From: Streptomyces olivochromogenes
Lineage (GTDB): Bacteria; Actinomycetota; Actinomycetes; Streptomycetales; Streptomycetaceae
DNA: 64,000 nucleotides
Direction of reading: 5' to 3'
Assembly (NCBI RefSeq): GCF_021538895.1
Contig: NZ_JADDRL010000031.1
Coordinates: 23,373-87,372 of the forward strand
The notes below the pieces were generated by a model that had not been told where the DNA came from, made no database searches, and was given only the letters and a program-made list of their open reading frames with translations. Position numbers and translations under genes: made by a program. This document shows, one piece after another, positions 27,301 through 35,701 of the stretch; positions within the stretch are counted from its first letter, which is position 1, and each line of letters begins with the position of its first letter.

Positions 27301-28007
27301 TCGCCACCGACCAGGTGCGCCGGCTGGAGGCGGCGATGGTGGCGCAGCGCGGCTGGACGGCGGGCGAGTTCCAGGAGCTGTTCGTCGCCCACCCGCTGCT
27401 GTGGCACCTGGTGCGGCGGCTGGTCTGGCTCAGCGAGACGGACGGTACGGTGACGGCCTTCCGGGTCGCCGAGGACCGCACCTTCGCCGATGTCGACGAC
27501 GACGAGCTGACGCTGTCCCAGGAGGCGACCGTCCGCGTCGCGCACCCGCTGCACCTGGGCGGGGACCTGGAGACCTGGTCGGAGCTGTTCGCCGACTACG
27601 AGATCCTGCAGCCCTTCCCGCAACTGGGCCGCGCGGTCCACGCGTTCACCGCGGAGGAGGAGTCGGGCCACCGGCTGGCCCGGTTCGAGGGCGCCACCGT
27701 ACCGGTCGGCAAGCTGCTGGGCCTGACCAAGCGCGGCTGGGAGCGGGGCGAACCGCAGGACGCGGGCGTGGAGCGCTGGTTCCACCGGCGTATCGACGAC
27801 GGCCGCTACCTGGTGATCGACCTCGACCCGGGCATCCCCGTCGGCTGGGTCGACGGGCTCGGCGACCAGACCTTCCGGGCCGTCTGGATCGACACCACTC
27901 CGGGCGACTTCTGGGAGAGCCGCCCGTTCCCGCTCCGCTTCGCCGGTCTCCCCCCAGTGATCGCCTCCGAACTGCTCGCCGACCTCACCGAGGTGACCGC
28001 CAAGTGA
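24390..28007 (+). CDS. WGR and DUF4132 protein (MolR/YehI-like), first gene of the operon
   Basis: 1205-residue cytoplasmic protein. Residues 1-75 are a WGR domain (GRWELVGDGSAKFWEAE, RYGRIGTDGR), known from PARPs, where it contacts DNA-break ends. Residues about 100-880 are helical and HEAT-like, rich in Leu/Ala. Residues about 885-1060 match DUF4132 (FTVGFDEQLRPYVRDSDGK, then a Trp-rich segment LLWHLVRRLVWLS). The C-terminal part includes GVERWFHRRIDDGRYLVIDLDPGIPVGWVDG. The GTG at 24390 follows GGAGGAGGGG. The stop overlaps the MoxR start. E. coli MolR/YehI has the same domain pair and heads the comparable yeh gene set. Its function is unknown. The promoter suggests induction by DNA damage. 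Confidence 0.88.
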   Translation: MGRWELVGDGSAKFWEAEAEGDTVTVRYGRIGTDGRTQVKELESAEAAERYLAKVVAEKERKGYAEVTDEASGTATRAVTAQAAPAPADVRSGAEGAQGVVFPDEESFEMPVGWRRLVYPRRGGIERSVPRPHADAAELVAGRRQESASWIEEMLSAPKSDQRIVEDTRAHLNGSHNPLGAAVVAHLTMHYQLPDGVFADTWVQDHGLAFAARAVVEYFDIELHYMQYGGRREDPWISARPVTSPLGFHDGRSKFADRIRFLLAAADEETYRRTVAALAGCRSDVRRRIVVSYLVPGERDWVEECCAEADKAEGALRAMLLCSLNSPEQLAHFGRSFRLGYNDWTMSLVATLAEGTGKAFAPVLDEAIESAYGSDRVKVFAGALVKLPTDSAFHSLLTRVEDKHVRPHLLEAMRCYPVRALRLLSEVARGPAKYAPMAEQLLASHVLAHPELTAAALPDLPAEVAAHLEPLLTRTDRMPEAPADALPPLLVDPPWTKKRTARKARVAAQIPAAPAPRVVWQPDEQEAWAGTTSWYSNWRGAYTWSDEIKKLQRGEQLKDVRDARLFVAVAADVVRPLLAHFTPEDYWDGENALKPVAAKHGVHALPLLLRASARHPGTLGPLLLPYLDVEVAGQVCDWLARLKSADATGRAWLSRHGLSAVPVLVPHAVGPVGVVRRGAEKALRLLAAEHGDEAVLRAAAACGQEAAGIVEELLAADPLESALPARIPAVAAWADPAVLPQLLLTEGGALPADAVRHALTLLALSKPGEVYPGLDTLTTHCTADSLADFVWGLFEQWRLSGMPAKDSWALHALGWLGDDETVRRLTPVLRAWPGDGAHHRAVEGLSVLATIGTDVALLHLHGIAQRVPFKALKVRAQEKITEVAEGLGLTAEQLGDRLVPDFGLDADGSTVIDYGTRSFTVGFDEQLRPYVRDSDGKRRKALPAPGAKDDPELAPAERKRFAALKKDVRTVATDQVRRLEAAMVAQRGWTAGEFQELFVAHPLLWHLVRRLVWLSETDGTVTAFRVAEDRTFADVDDDELTLSQEATVRVAHPLHLGGDLETWSELFADYEILQPFPQLGRAVHAFTAEEESGHRLARFEGATVPVGKLLGLTKRGWERGEPQDAGVERWFHRRIDDGRYLVIDLDPGIPVGWVDGLGDQTFRAVWIDTTPGDFWESRPFPLRFAGLPPVIASELLADLTEVTAK

Positions 28008-29125
28008 CCGCCACACCCGCCACCGGCACCGATACCGGCACCGGCACCGGCACCGAGGAGCTGGTGCAGCGCCCGCCCGCCGAGGTGCGGTACGCCGACG
28101 AACTCGCGGCCCTGCGCGCGGCCGACGGCGATCCCCGCCCGCCGGGCTGGCAGCTCAGCCTGCGCGCCGCCCGCCGCTTCATCGTCGGCGACGAACGGGC
28201 CGGAGTCAGCCGCAAGTTCGTCGGCAACGCCGCCCTGGTGGAGCGGGCCCTGGTGACCCTCGCCACCAACCGCGGCCTGATGCTCGTCGGCGAGCCGGGC
28301 ACGGCCAAGTCGCTGCTGTCGGAGCTGATCTCGGCGGCCGTCAGCGGCAGCTCCGCGCTCACCGTGCAGGGCGGCGCGGCCACCACCGAGGACCAGATCA
28401 AGTACTCCTGGAACTACGCGCTGCTGGTCTCCGAAGGACCCTCTCCCCGCTCGCTGGTGCCCGCGCCGATGCTGCGCGGCATGGCCGAGGGGCGGATCGT
28501 GCGGTTCGAGGAGATCACCCGCTGCCCCCTGGAGGTGCAGGACTGCCTGCTCTCCCTGCTGTCCGACCGGGTCATCACCATCCCGGAACTGCACGGACCG
28601 CAGGGCCTGGTCTTCGCCAGGCACGGCTTCAACGTCATCGCCACCGCCAACACCCGCGACCGGGGCGTCAACGAGATGAGCGCCGCCCTCAAGCGCCGCT
28701 TCAACTTCGAGACGGTCTTCCCCATCGCCGACTTCGACACCGAGCTGGCCCTGGTGGAGGCCGAGGCCACGGCGCTGCTGCGGCAGTCCGGGGTGGAGCC
28801 GCCGCCGCGCCGGGACGTGCTGGAGGTCCTGGTCGGCACGTTCCGCGAGCTGCGCGGCGCCTTTGGGCAGGGCGAGCGGATGTCCACGGTGATGAGCACC
28901 GCCGAGGCCGTGTCCGTCGCGCACGCGGTGGGGGTGCGCGGCTGGTTCCTGCGCGGGGAGCCGGGCAGCGCCGCCGACGTGGTGGCGAGCCTCGCGGGTA
29001 CGGCGGCCAAGGACAGCCCCGAGGACCTGGCCCGGCTGCGCCGCTTCCTGGAACAGGAGGTACCGCGCCGCAAGGGCACCCAGTGGCGGGCCCTGCACGA
29101 CGCACGGCACCTGCTGGCGGACTGA
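28004..29125 (+). CDS. MoxR-family AAA+ ATPase (YehL-like)
   Basis: 373 residues. A short Thr/Gly repeat (TGTDTGTGTGT) encoded by a CCGGCA hexamer repeat opens the protein. Walker A is GEPGTAKS (about residues 96-103), Walker B RIVRFEEI (about 163-170), sensor 1 ATANTRDRG (about 210), and FNFETVFP/AALKRRF includes the arginine finger region. MoxR ATPases act as chaperones that load metal or remodel VWA-domain partners. The VWA gene two positions downstream is the likely client. The GTG start overlaps the WGR stop and the stop overlaps the DUF5682 start, so the genes are co-translated. Confidence 0.92.
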   Translation: MTATPATGTDTGTGTGTEELVQRPPAEVRYADELAALRAADGDPRPPGWQLSLRAARRFIVGDERAGVSRKFVGNAALVERALVTLATNRGLMLVGEPGTAKSLLSELISAAVSGSSALTVQGGAATTEDQIKYSWNYALLVSEGPSPRSLVPAPMLRGMAEGRIVRFEEITRCPLEVQDCLLSLLSDRVITIPELHGPQGLVFARHGFNVIATANTRDRGVNEMSAALKRRFNFETVFPIADFDTELALVEAEATALLRQSGVEPPPRRDVLEVLVGTFRELRGAFGQGERMSTVMSTAEAVSVAHAVGVRGWFLRGEPGSAADVVASLAGTAAKDSPEDLARLRRFLEQEVPRRKGTQWRALHDARHLLAD

Positions 29126-31494
29126 TGACGAACACCCCGCCCGCCGACCCGCCGGCGCCGGACGCCGCTGCCGCCGGCGCCGGCGTCGCCACCGCTTCCG
29201 CCGTCTTCCTGGGCGTACGGCACCACTCCCCCGCCTGCGCCCGTCTGGTCGCCCGCGCGATCGAGACGTTGCGGCCGGCGTACGTGCTGGTGGAGGGGCC
29301 GGCGGACATGAACGCCCGGCTGGACGAGCTGCTGCTCGAACACCGGCTGCCGATCGCCGTCTTCAGCCACTACCGCGACGAGACGCGCGTCGCCACCTCG
29401 TGGGCCCCGCTGTGCGAGTACTCCCCGGAGTGGATCGCCCTGCGTCAGGGGCGGGCCTCGGGAGCGGAGGTGCGGTTCATCGACCTGCCCGCCTGGCACC
29501 CGGCCTTCGCGGAGCGCGCCGAGCGGTACGCCAACCGCTACGCCGACGCCGAGGCCCGCTACGCGCGGGCGACGGAGCGGCTGTGCGCGCACTTCGGCGT
29601 GGACTCGGTGGACGCGCTGTGGGACGGGCTGTTCGAGGTCACCGAACCGGGTGACGACCTGATGACGCGCCTCGACGCCTACTTCGACCTGGTGCGCGGC
29701 GACGCCGAGGCGGACCCCGGCGACCGGGCGCGCGAGGAGTACATGGCGTCGTGGGTGCGCGCCGCGCTGGCGCGGGCGGGCGGCCGGCCGGTGCTGGTGG
29801 TGACCGGCGGCTTCCACCAGCCGGCGCTGCGCGCCCTGGCGGACCGGGACGGCCCGGCCGACTGGCCCGAGGTGCCCGCGCCGCCCGAGGACGCGCTCGG
29901 CGGGAGCTTCCTGGTGCCGTACTCCTTCCGGCAGTTGGACGCCTTCTCCGGCTACCAGTCCGGCATGCCCTCGCCCGGCTACTACCAGCGGCTGTGGGAA
30001 GCGGGCCCGGAGCAGGCGGCGCGGGGCCTGCTCCGCTCGGTCGCCGACCGGCTGCGGGCCCGCGGGATCCCGGTCTCCACGGCCGACCTGATCGCCGCAC
30101 GCGGTCTGGCCCAGGGGCTGACCCTGCTGCGCGGGCATCCGTACGAGACCCGGGTGGACGTCCTGGACGGTCTGGCCGGCGCTCTGATCAGCGACGACCT
30201 GGACCGGCCGCTGCCGTGGACCACCGGCGGCACGCTCAGCGCGGGCACGCACCCGGTGGTGGTGGAGATGGTCGCCGCCTGCGCCGGCGAGGCCGAGGGG
30301 CGGCTGCACCCCGACACGCCCCTGCCCCCGCTGGTGCACGACGTGACCGAGCGGCTCGTCCGCCTGGGCCTCGCCGACGCCGAAGGACCGGTCACCCTCG
30401 ACCTGACGTCGGCGGGCGGACTGATGCGCAGTCAGGTGCTGCACCGGCTGCGGGTGCTGGACATCCCCGGCTTCACCCGGGTCTCGGGGCCGGCCGACGG
30501 CGCCGACCCGGTGTTCACCGAACGCTGGCAGCCGGGCCGGGTGAGCGGGCGCGAGGCGGCGCTCATCGAGGCGGGCGCGTACGGGGCGCGGCTGGACGAG
30601 GCGGCCTCGGTGGTGCTCGGCGAGCGGGCGCGCGACGCGGGCCCGGACGTCGGCCCGCTCGCCGGGCTGCTGTTCGACACGGTGCTGTGCGGGGTGGGCC
30701 CGCTGTGCGGGGAACTGCTGGGCGCGCTGGCCGCGCGGGTGGGGCGGATCAGGGAGCTGGGCTCGCTCGGCGAGGTGCTGGCGGCGGCGCTGGGCCTGTG
30801 GCGCCACGACCGGGTGTTCGGCGTGGCCCGCGACCCGCTGCTGGGCAGCGTGGTGGCGGACGCGGCCGACCGGGTGTTCTGGCTGGCGGAGGGGCTGCAC
30901 GGCGGACCCGGCGTGGACTTCGCCCGGCTGCGCGCGCTCGCGGCCGCGCGGGACGCGCTGCTGCACGCGCCCGAACTTCTCTCGCTGACCCGGGAGGCGG
31001 CCGCCGAGGCGGCCGGCCGTATCAGCCGGGACCAGCGGGCCCCCGCCGACCTGCGGGGTGCCGCGTTCGGCCTGCGCTGGGCGCTCGGCACCCCGGACGA
31101 TCCGGCGGCTGCCGTACGGGCCCTCGCCTCGGCCCCGGCCGACACCCTCGGGGACTGGCTGGCCGGCCTGTTCGCCGTGGCCCGCGAGGAGGTCGTGGGC
31201 GGCGCGGCGGCGGGCGGGGAGCCGCTGGTGGACGTCCTGGACGGGGTCGTCTCGGCGATGACCGAGGGCGACTTCCTCATCGGCCTGCCCGCGCTCCGGC
31301 AGGCCTTCGCCTTCTTCCCGCCCCGCGAACGGGAGCGCATCGCACAGCGCCTGCTGGAGCGGCGCGGGGCACGCGGCTCGGCCCGTTCCCTGCTGCGCAC
31401 GACCGCCGACCCACTGCTGCTGGCCCGCGCCGCAGCCCTGGAGGACAACGTGGCCCGACTGCTCGACCGGTACGGCTTGGGGGCGACGCGATGA
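29125..31494 (+). CDS. DUF5682 protein (YehM-like) with TraB/EreA-like N-terminal motifs
   Basis: 789-residue protein. The N-terminus reads FLGVRHHSPACARLV, then AYVLVEGPADMNARLDELL. This spacing of a GxxHxS motif and a VxxEGP glutamate resembles the active-site layout of the TraB/TIKI/erythromycin-esterase superfamily. That comparison is mine and not established. A further conserved-looking stretch is RHHSP...SHYRDE...EYSPEW, then GGFHQPAL near residue 230. The C-terminal half is helical and Ala/Leu-rich. The ATG at 29125 overlaps the MoxR TGA, and the stop overlaps the VWA ATG. It sits between the ATPase and the VWA protein as YehM does in E. coli. Function unknown. Confidence 0.82.
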   Translation: MTNTPPADPPAPDAAAAGAGVATASAVFLGVRHHSPACARLVARAIETLRPAYVLVEGPADMNARLDELLLEHRLPIAVFSHYRDETRVATSWAPLCEYSPEWIALRQGRASGAEVRFIDLPAWHPAFAERAERYANRYADAEARYARATERLCAHFGVDSVDALWDGLFEVTEPGDDLMTRLDAYFDLVRGDAEADPGDRAREEYMASWVRAALARAGGRPVLVVTGGFHQPALRALADRDGPADWPEVPAPPEDALGGSFLVPYSFRQLDAFSGYQSGMPSPGYYQRLWEAGPEQAARGLLRSVADRLRARGIPVSTADLIAARGLAQGLTLLRGHPYETRVDVLDGLAGALISDDLDRPLPWTTGGTLSAGTHPVVVEMVAACAGEAEGRLHPDTPLPPLVHDVTERLVRLGLADAEGPVTLDLTSAGGLMRSQVLHRLRVLDIPGFTRVSGPADGADPVFTERWQPGRVSGREAALIEAGAYGARLDEAASVVLGERARDAGPDVGPLAGLLFDTVLCGVGPLCGELLGALAARVGRIRELGSLGEVLAAALGLWRHDRVFGVARDPLLGSVVADAADRVFWLAEGLHGGPGVDFARLRALAAARDALLHAPELLSLTREAAAEAAGRISRDQRAPADLRGAAFGLRWALGTPDDPAAAVRALASAPADTLGDWLAGLFAVAREEVVGGAAAGGEPLVDVLDGVVSAMTEGDFLIGLPALRQAFAFFPPRERERIAQRLLERRGARGSARSLLRTTADPLLLARAAALEDNVARLLDRYGLGATR

Positions 31495-32723
31495 ACTCCT
31501 TCGAACCGGAGGGGACTTCGGAAGCAGCCTCGCAGCCGGCGTCGGCATCGGCGTCGGCATCGGGAAGCGCCCCCGTCCCCGACGCCTCCCTCGAACGCTG
31601 GCGACTGATCCTCGGTTCCGCCGCCGAACGCCGCACCGGTGCGCTGCACGGCTCGGCCGCCGCCCAGGACGCCGCGCTGGACTGGCTCTACGGCCGCGAC
31701 GAGGACCTGCGCCGACGTGGTGTGCGGCGTGGCCCGGGCGGCCCCCGCGAGGGCGGCTCGGAGCCGTCCCAACTGACCGCCGTCGACTGGCTCGACGACA
31801 TCCACCGGCTGTTCCCGAAGGAGACCGTGGAGCGGCTGGAGCGCGACGCCGTGGAGCAGTACGAGATCCACGAGATCGTCACCGACCCGGACGTCCTCGC
31901 CCGCGTCGAGCCCAGCCAGACCCTGCTGCGCGCGGTCCTGCGCACCAAGCACCTGATGAGCGCCGACGTGCTGGCGGCGGCCCGGCGGATCGTGGAGAAG
32001 GTCGTACGGGACCTGATGGAGCGTCTGCGGCCGGAGGTCCGCCGGGCCTTCACCGGCGCCCGCTCCCGCCGCCCCAGCCTGCTGCCCCTGGCCCGGGACT
32101 TCGACTTCCGGAGCACGATCCGGGCGAACCTCGCCCACTACCAGCCCGAGGAGCACCGCATCCTGATCCAGCGGCCGCACTTCCACTCCCGTACCCGCCG
32201 CCACCTTGAGCAGTGGCAACTTGTGCTGCTGGTCGACCAGTCGGGGTCGATGGCCGGCTCGGTGATCCACTCCGCCGTCACGGCCGCCTGCCTGTTCAGC
32301 CTGCCGGGTCTGAAGACCCATCTGGTCGCCTTCGACACCCAGGTGGTGGACCTGACCTGCGACGTGACCGATCCGGTGGAGCTGTTGATGAAGGTCCAGC
32401 TCGGCGGCGGCACCGACATCGCCCGTGCCGTCGACTACGGCGCCGGTCTGATCGGGAACCCCCGGCGGAGCATCGTCGCCGTGGTCTCCGACTTCTACGA
32501 GGGCGGAGACTCGTACCGCCTGGTCCGTACCGTACGGACGATGGTCGGCCAGGGCACCACCGTGCTGTGTCTGGCCGCCCTGGACGAGGAGGCCGATCCC
32601 GTCTACGACCGGGCCCTCGGGGCGCGGCTCGCGGAGGCCGGGGCGCATGTGGGCGCGATGACGCCCGGCCGGCTGGCCGAGTTCGTCGCCGAGAAGGTGG
32701 GCAGCGGAGGGCAGAGCCGATGA
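31491..32723 (+). CDS. VWA-domain protein (YehP-like)
   Basis: 410 residues. The N-terminus is low complexity (Ser/Ala repeats, residues 10-30). A helical region follows, then a von Willebrand A domain from about residue 240. The metal-ion-dependent adhesion site is complete: DQSGSM (about 249-254), the Thr of GGGTD (about 306) and the Asp of VVSDFYEGGD. Such proteins are typical partners of MoxR ATPases, which insert or remove the metal or remodel the complex. ATGA overlaps join it to the genes on both sides. There is no signal peptide, so it is cytoplasmic. Confidence 0.92.
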   Translation: MNSFEPEGTSEAASQPASASASASGSAPVPDASLERWRLILGSAAERRTGALHGSAAAQDAALDWLYGRDEDLRRRGVRRGPGGPREGGSEPSQLTAVDWLDDIHRLFPKETVERLERDAVEQYEIHEIVTDPDVLARVEPSQTLLRAVLRTKHLMSADVLAAARRIVEKVVRDLMERLRPEVRRAFTGARSRRPSLLPLARDFDFRSTIRANLAHYQPEEHRILIQRPHFHSRTRRHLEQWQLVLLVDQSGSMAGSVIHSAVTAACLFSLPGLKTHLVAFDTQVVDLTCDVTDPVELLMKVQLGGGTDIARAVDYGAGLIGNPRRSIVAVVSDFYEGGDSYRLVRTVRTMVGQGTTVLCLAALDEEADPVYDRALGARLAEAGAHVGAMTPGRLAEFVAEKVGSGGQSR

Positions 32724-34900
32724 ACCGGGCCGACCTGCGGGCGCTTTCGCCGGAGACGCTCGCCGCCCTCGCCAACCGCGGCCTCGTCAAGCGCGCCGAG
32801 AAGGACCTTACGGCGGGCTCCGGTCCGACCGTGACCGCCACCGACGACGGCACCGTACGCGGGACGTTCCCGGACGGCACCGAGACCGAACTGCCGCCGG
32901 GCGTCGGCCTGGACGAGGCGACGTGCGGCTGCGGCGCGGCGGGTATCTGCCGGCACCGGATCGGCCTGGTCCTGGCGTACCAGCGGACGGCCGTGGGCGC
33001 CTCGCAGGAGCGTCGCGCGACGGCGGACGTCCCCGGTCCACGCACCGCACCCAAGACACCGGACCGGGACACCGACGGGAGCGCCCCGGATCACCGCACG
33101 GACGCGGACGGCCCCGACGCCTCGGAGCGCGCCCGCGACACCCTCACGAACCCGGTCGAGCGCGCCGGGGACTCCGGATCGCCCCCGGTCGAGCCCGGCA
33201 CCGGGCGCGGGTTCGTCGACTGGTCACCGGGCGACTTCGACGACGACGCGCTCACCGCGGCCCTGGGCCGCCCCGCGCTGACCTCCGCGCGCCGGCTCCG
33301 CGACCGCGGCTACACCGCTCGCCTGCACCGCCCCGACCCCCAGGACCCGGTGCCCCGCGTGGAGTTGCCCACCTGTTCCGTCAGCTTCCCGGTCCCGCAC
33401 GAGCTGGGGTACGCCCTCACCGACGCGGCCGGTCCGCTGCGCGGCGAGGTCGTGGCCCTGGCGGTCTGGGCCTTCCGCGCGGGCGACGCCGGCCGGACGA
33501 CCCAGGTGGCCGTCGGCGGTCGTACGGCCGCCACGGACGGCCCCGACGACGCGCTGCGCACCGCCCTCGCCCTGGCCGACGAACTCCTGCTGGACGGAGT
33601 GCAGCAGGCGGGTCCGGTGTTCGCCGGGTCGCTCCAGCGCGCCCGGGAGGCGCTGACCGCCACCTCCCGGCACTGGCCGGCCGGAGCGGTGGCCGAGCTC
33701 CAGGAGCAGGTCGGGGCGTACGCGGCGCGCGGCACGCACTACGACCCGCGGCGCCTCGCCTCTCTGCTGGCCGAACTGCACGCCCGCCACCGCGCGGCGA
33801 AGCGCGACCCGGCCGGGGTGCTGGGCACCAAGGAGGCGCCGGTGCCCCCGCTGCGCCGGGTACGCCTGGTGGCGCTCGGCTGCCGGATCGGCGGCACCGC
33901 CGGGGACCGTACGGCCGAGACGTACTTCGCCCACGCCGACGCGGGCATCGCCCTGGTGCTGCGCAAGCGCTGGGAGCTGACGGAGGGCCAGGAGCCCACC
34001 GGCCACGAGTTGTCCACGCGGCGCCTGCTCGGCTCCCCGCTGCTCGGGCTGGCCACCGCGAACGTGGTGAGCGAGCACACCTCCCGCGCGGCCGACCGTA
34101 CGGTCACCATCTCCCGGGGCCGGATCGCCGCCACCAGCGTCACCCCGGTCGGCTCCGCCTGGACGGAACTGCCGGGCACCCTGCTGCTCCGGGACGTCGC
34201 CGCCCATCTGCGGGCCGCCGCGGACCGCCCGCCGCGCCTCGTCCGGCCCCGCGTCGAGGCGGAGTCGGTGCGGGTGGTCGCGGTGAGCACGGTGGACCGG
34301 GTCGGCTACGACCCCGCGGCACAGCGCCTGGAGGCGATCGTCCACGACCCGGCGGGCAACGAGATCCTGATCCGCGCCGACTACAACCCGCTCTGCCCGG
34401 GCGGCCTGGACGCGCTCGCGGCCGCGCTCGGCGAGGGCGAGGTCCGCTGTGTCAGCGGCATGCTGAACCGCGCCGACGGCCGGATCGTGCTGGACCCGCT
34501 GGCGGTGCTGACCGCCACGGGCGTGGTCGTCCCGGATCTCGCGCCCGGCGTCGGCGACGCCACGCTGGACACGGCGCCGCTGCGCCCGGCCGACCCGATC
34601 ACGGCGGCGCTGGAATCCGCCCTGACCGCCCTGGCCGACGCGGCCCACCACGGCCTGAGCCGGCTGTCCGGCGCCACCCGCACCCGGCTGACCGACGGTG
34701 CGGCCGAGTTGCGCCGCACCGGCCTGCACACCGCCGCACGCCTGCTGACCGACCTGCACACGACCCTCCACCGCGACGGCGCAGCCACGGCGGTCCCGGC
34801 CTGGGTGGACGCCCAGATCCACCTGAGTGTCACGCTGGAACTGCACCAGGAGGGCGCCACGACGCCGACGGAAATGCCTGGCACCGGGACCGGCCCGTAG
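32720..34900 (+). CDS. SWIM zinc-finger protein (YehQ-like)
   Basis: 726 residues. Near residues 68-80 the SWIM motif CGCGAAGICRH (CxC...CxH) predicts zinc and DNA or protein binding. A charged, disordered linker (about 105-165, repeated Asp/Pro/Gly) follows, then a large mostly alpha-helical region and a part with strand-like repeats (VRVVAVSTVDRVGYDPAAQRLEAIVHDP). The C-terminus is helical. The ATG at 32720 overlaps the VWA stop. SWIM proteins next to MoxR/VWA pairs occur in the E. coli yeh set. It may provide nucleic-acid targeting, but the role is unknown. Confidence 0.85.
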   Translation: MNRADLRALSPETLAALANRGLVKRAEKDLTAGSGPTVTATDDGTVRGTFPDGTETELPPGVGLDEATCGCGAAGICRHRIGLVLAYQRTAVGASQERRATADVPGPRTAPKTPDRDTDGSAPDHRTDADGPDASERARDTLTNPVERAGDSGSPPVEPGTGRGFVDWSPGDFDDDALTAALGRPALTSARRLRDRGYTARLHRPDPQDPVPRVELPTCSVSFPVPHELGYALTDAAGPLRGEVVALAVWAFRAGDAGRTTQVAVGGRTAATDGPDDALRTALALADELLLDGVQQAGPVFAGSLQRAREALTATSRHWPAGAVAELQEQVGAYAARGTHYDPRRLASLLAELHARHRAAKRDPAGVLGTKEAPVPPLRRVRLVALGCRIGGTAGDRTAETYFAHADAGIALVLRKRWELTEGQEPTGHELSTRRLLGSPLLGLATANVVSEHTSRAADRTVTISRGRIAATSVTPVGSAWTELPGTLLLRDVAAHLRAAADRPPRLVRPRVEAESVRVVAVSTVDRVGYDPAAQRLEAIVHDPAGNEILIRADYNPLCPGGLDALAAALGEGEVRCVSGMLNRADGRIVLDPLAVLTATGVVVPDLAPGVGDATLDTAPLRPADPITAALESALTALADAAHHGLSRLSGATRTRLTDGAAELRRTGLHTAARLLTDLHTTLHRDGAATAVPAWVDAQIHLSVTLELHQEGATTPTEMPGTGTGP

Positions 34901-34914
34901 CCGAGACTGCACCG

Positions 34915-35655
34915 GTGACTTCCCGGACGGAGAGAATCGCGAGCCTCGTCCTGCAGCTGGACGGCGAGGCCGGCGCGTCCCACGACGCCCGGGCGGAGCT
35001 GATCGGGATCGGCCCCGAAGTCATCCCCGCCGTCGTCGAGGGGCTGCCCACCCTGGGCGGCTTCGGGCTGCTGACCGCCATCGAGGTCTTCGAGGGGGTG
35101 GGCGACGCCCGCTGCGGCCCCGCTCTCGTCGAGCTGCTGGACAGCGACGACCCGACCGTCCGCGAATGGGCGGCCATGGCACTGGCGAGCCTGGAGATCG
35201 ACGGCGCGGTCGAGCCGCTGCGCCGCGCCTACCGCGCCTGCCTGGCACGGCAGACCCCGCCCGACTGGACCGAGCCCGGCGGCATCCGCTGGGCCCTGAC
35301 CGCGCTCGGCGCCCGCACCCCCGTCGTCCCACCCCTCACCGCCCGCCTCCGCGCCGCCGCCGGGCCCGACGCCCCCGGCTGGCCCTCGGCCCGCTTCACC
35401 GAGCTCGTCGACGACCTGGCCGACCACGCCCAGGTGATCCTCCACTCCCAGTTCTGGCGCGTGGATAGCGGTCGCACCTACTGGGTCTACGGCCCCGGCA
35501 CGGACCAGGAACTCGACTGGACCGCCCCCTGGGAGCACCTGGTCGAGGAGTCCCGTGCCCAGTCCCTGCGCCAGGCCACGAACGCCCCGATCGCCGACGA
35601 CATCTTCGTCGCCCCCAGCTGGATCGACCGCACGGACCTCCACCCGGAGACCTGA
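34915..35655 (+). CDS. HEAT-repeat protein at the end of the operon
   Basis: 246 residues. HEAT-like helical pairs are visible (IGPEVIPAVVEGLPTLGGFGLL, GPALVELLDSDDPTVREWAAMALASL, AVEPLRRAYRACL). The C-terminal third is different, with aromatic residues (SQFWRVDSGRTYWVYGPG). The GTG at 34915 is 14 nt after the SWIM stop with only a weak ribosome-binding site, so it depends on the operon for expression. HEAT proteins are scaffolds, and it could bind the larger operon products. It is convergent with the ATPase gene 46 nt away. Confidence 0.75.
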   Translation: MTSRTERIASLVLQLDGEAGASHDARAELIGIGPEVIPAVVEGLPTLGGFGLLTAIEVFEGVGDARCGPALVELLDSDDPTVREWAAMALASLEIDGAVEPLRRAYRACLARQTPPDWTEPGGIRWALTALGARTPVVPPLTARLRAAAGPDAPGWPSARFTELVDDLADHAQVILHSQFWRVDSGRTYWVYGPGTDQELDWTAPWEHLVEESRAQSLRQATNAPIADDIFVAPSWIDRTDLHPET

Positions 35656-35701
35656 CCCGCACAGGGGGCCCGATGGAGCCGCCGGCATCCCTCAGGTGCG
35701 G

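Noticed and set aside
24357..28016. 1219-residue open frame antisense to the WGR gene
   Set aside because: No recognisable domain, no ribosome-binding site, and the plus-strand gene has clear WGR and DUF4132 features.
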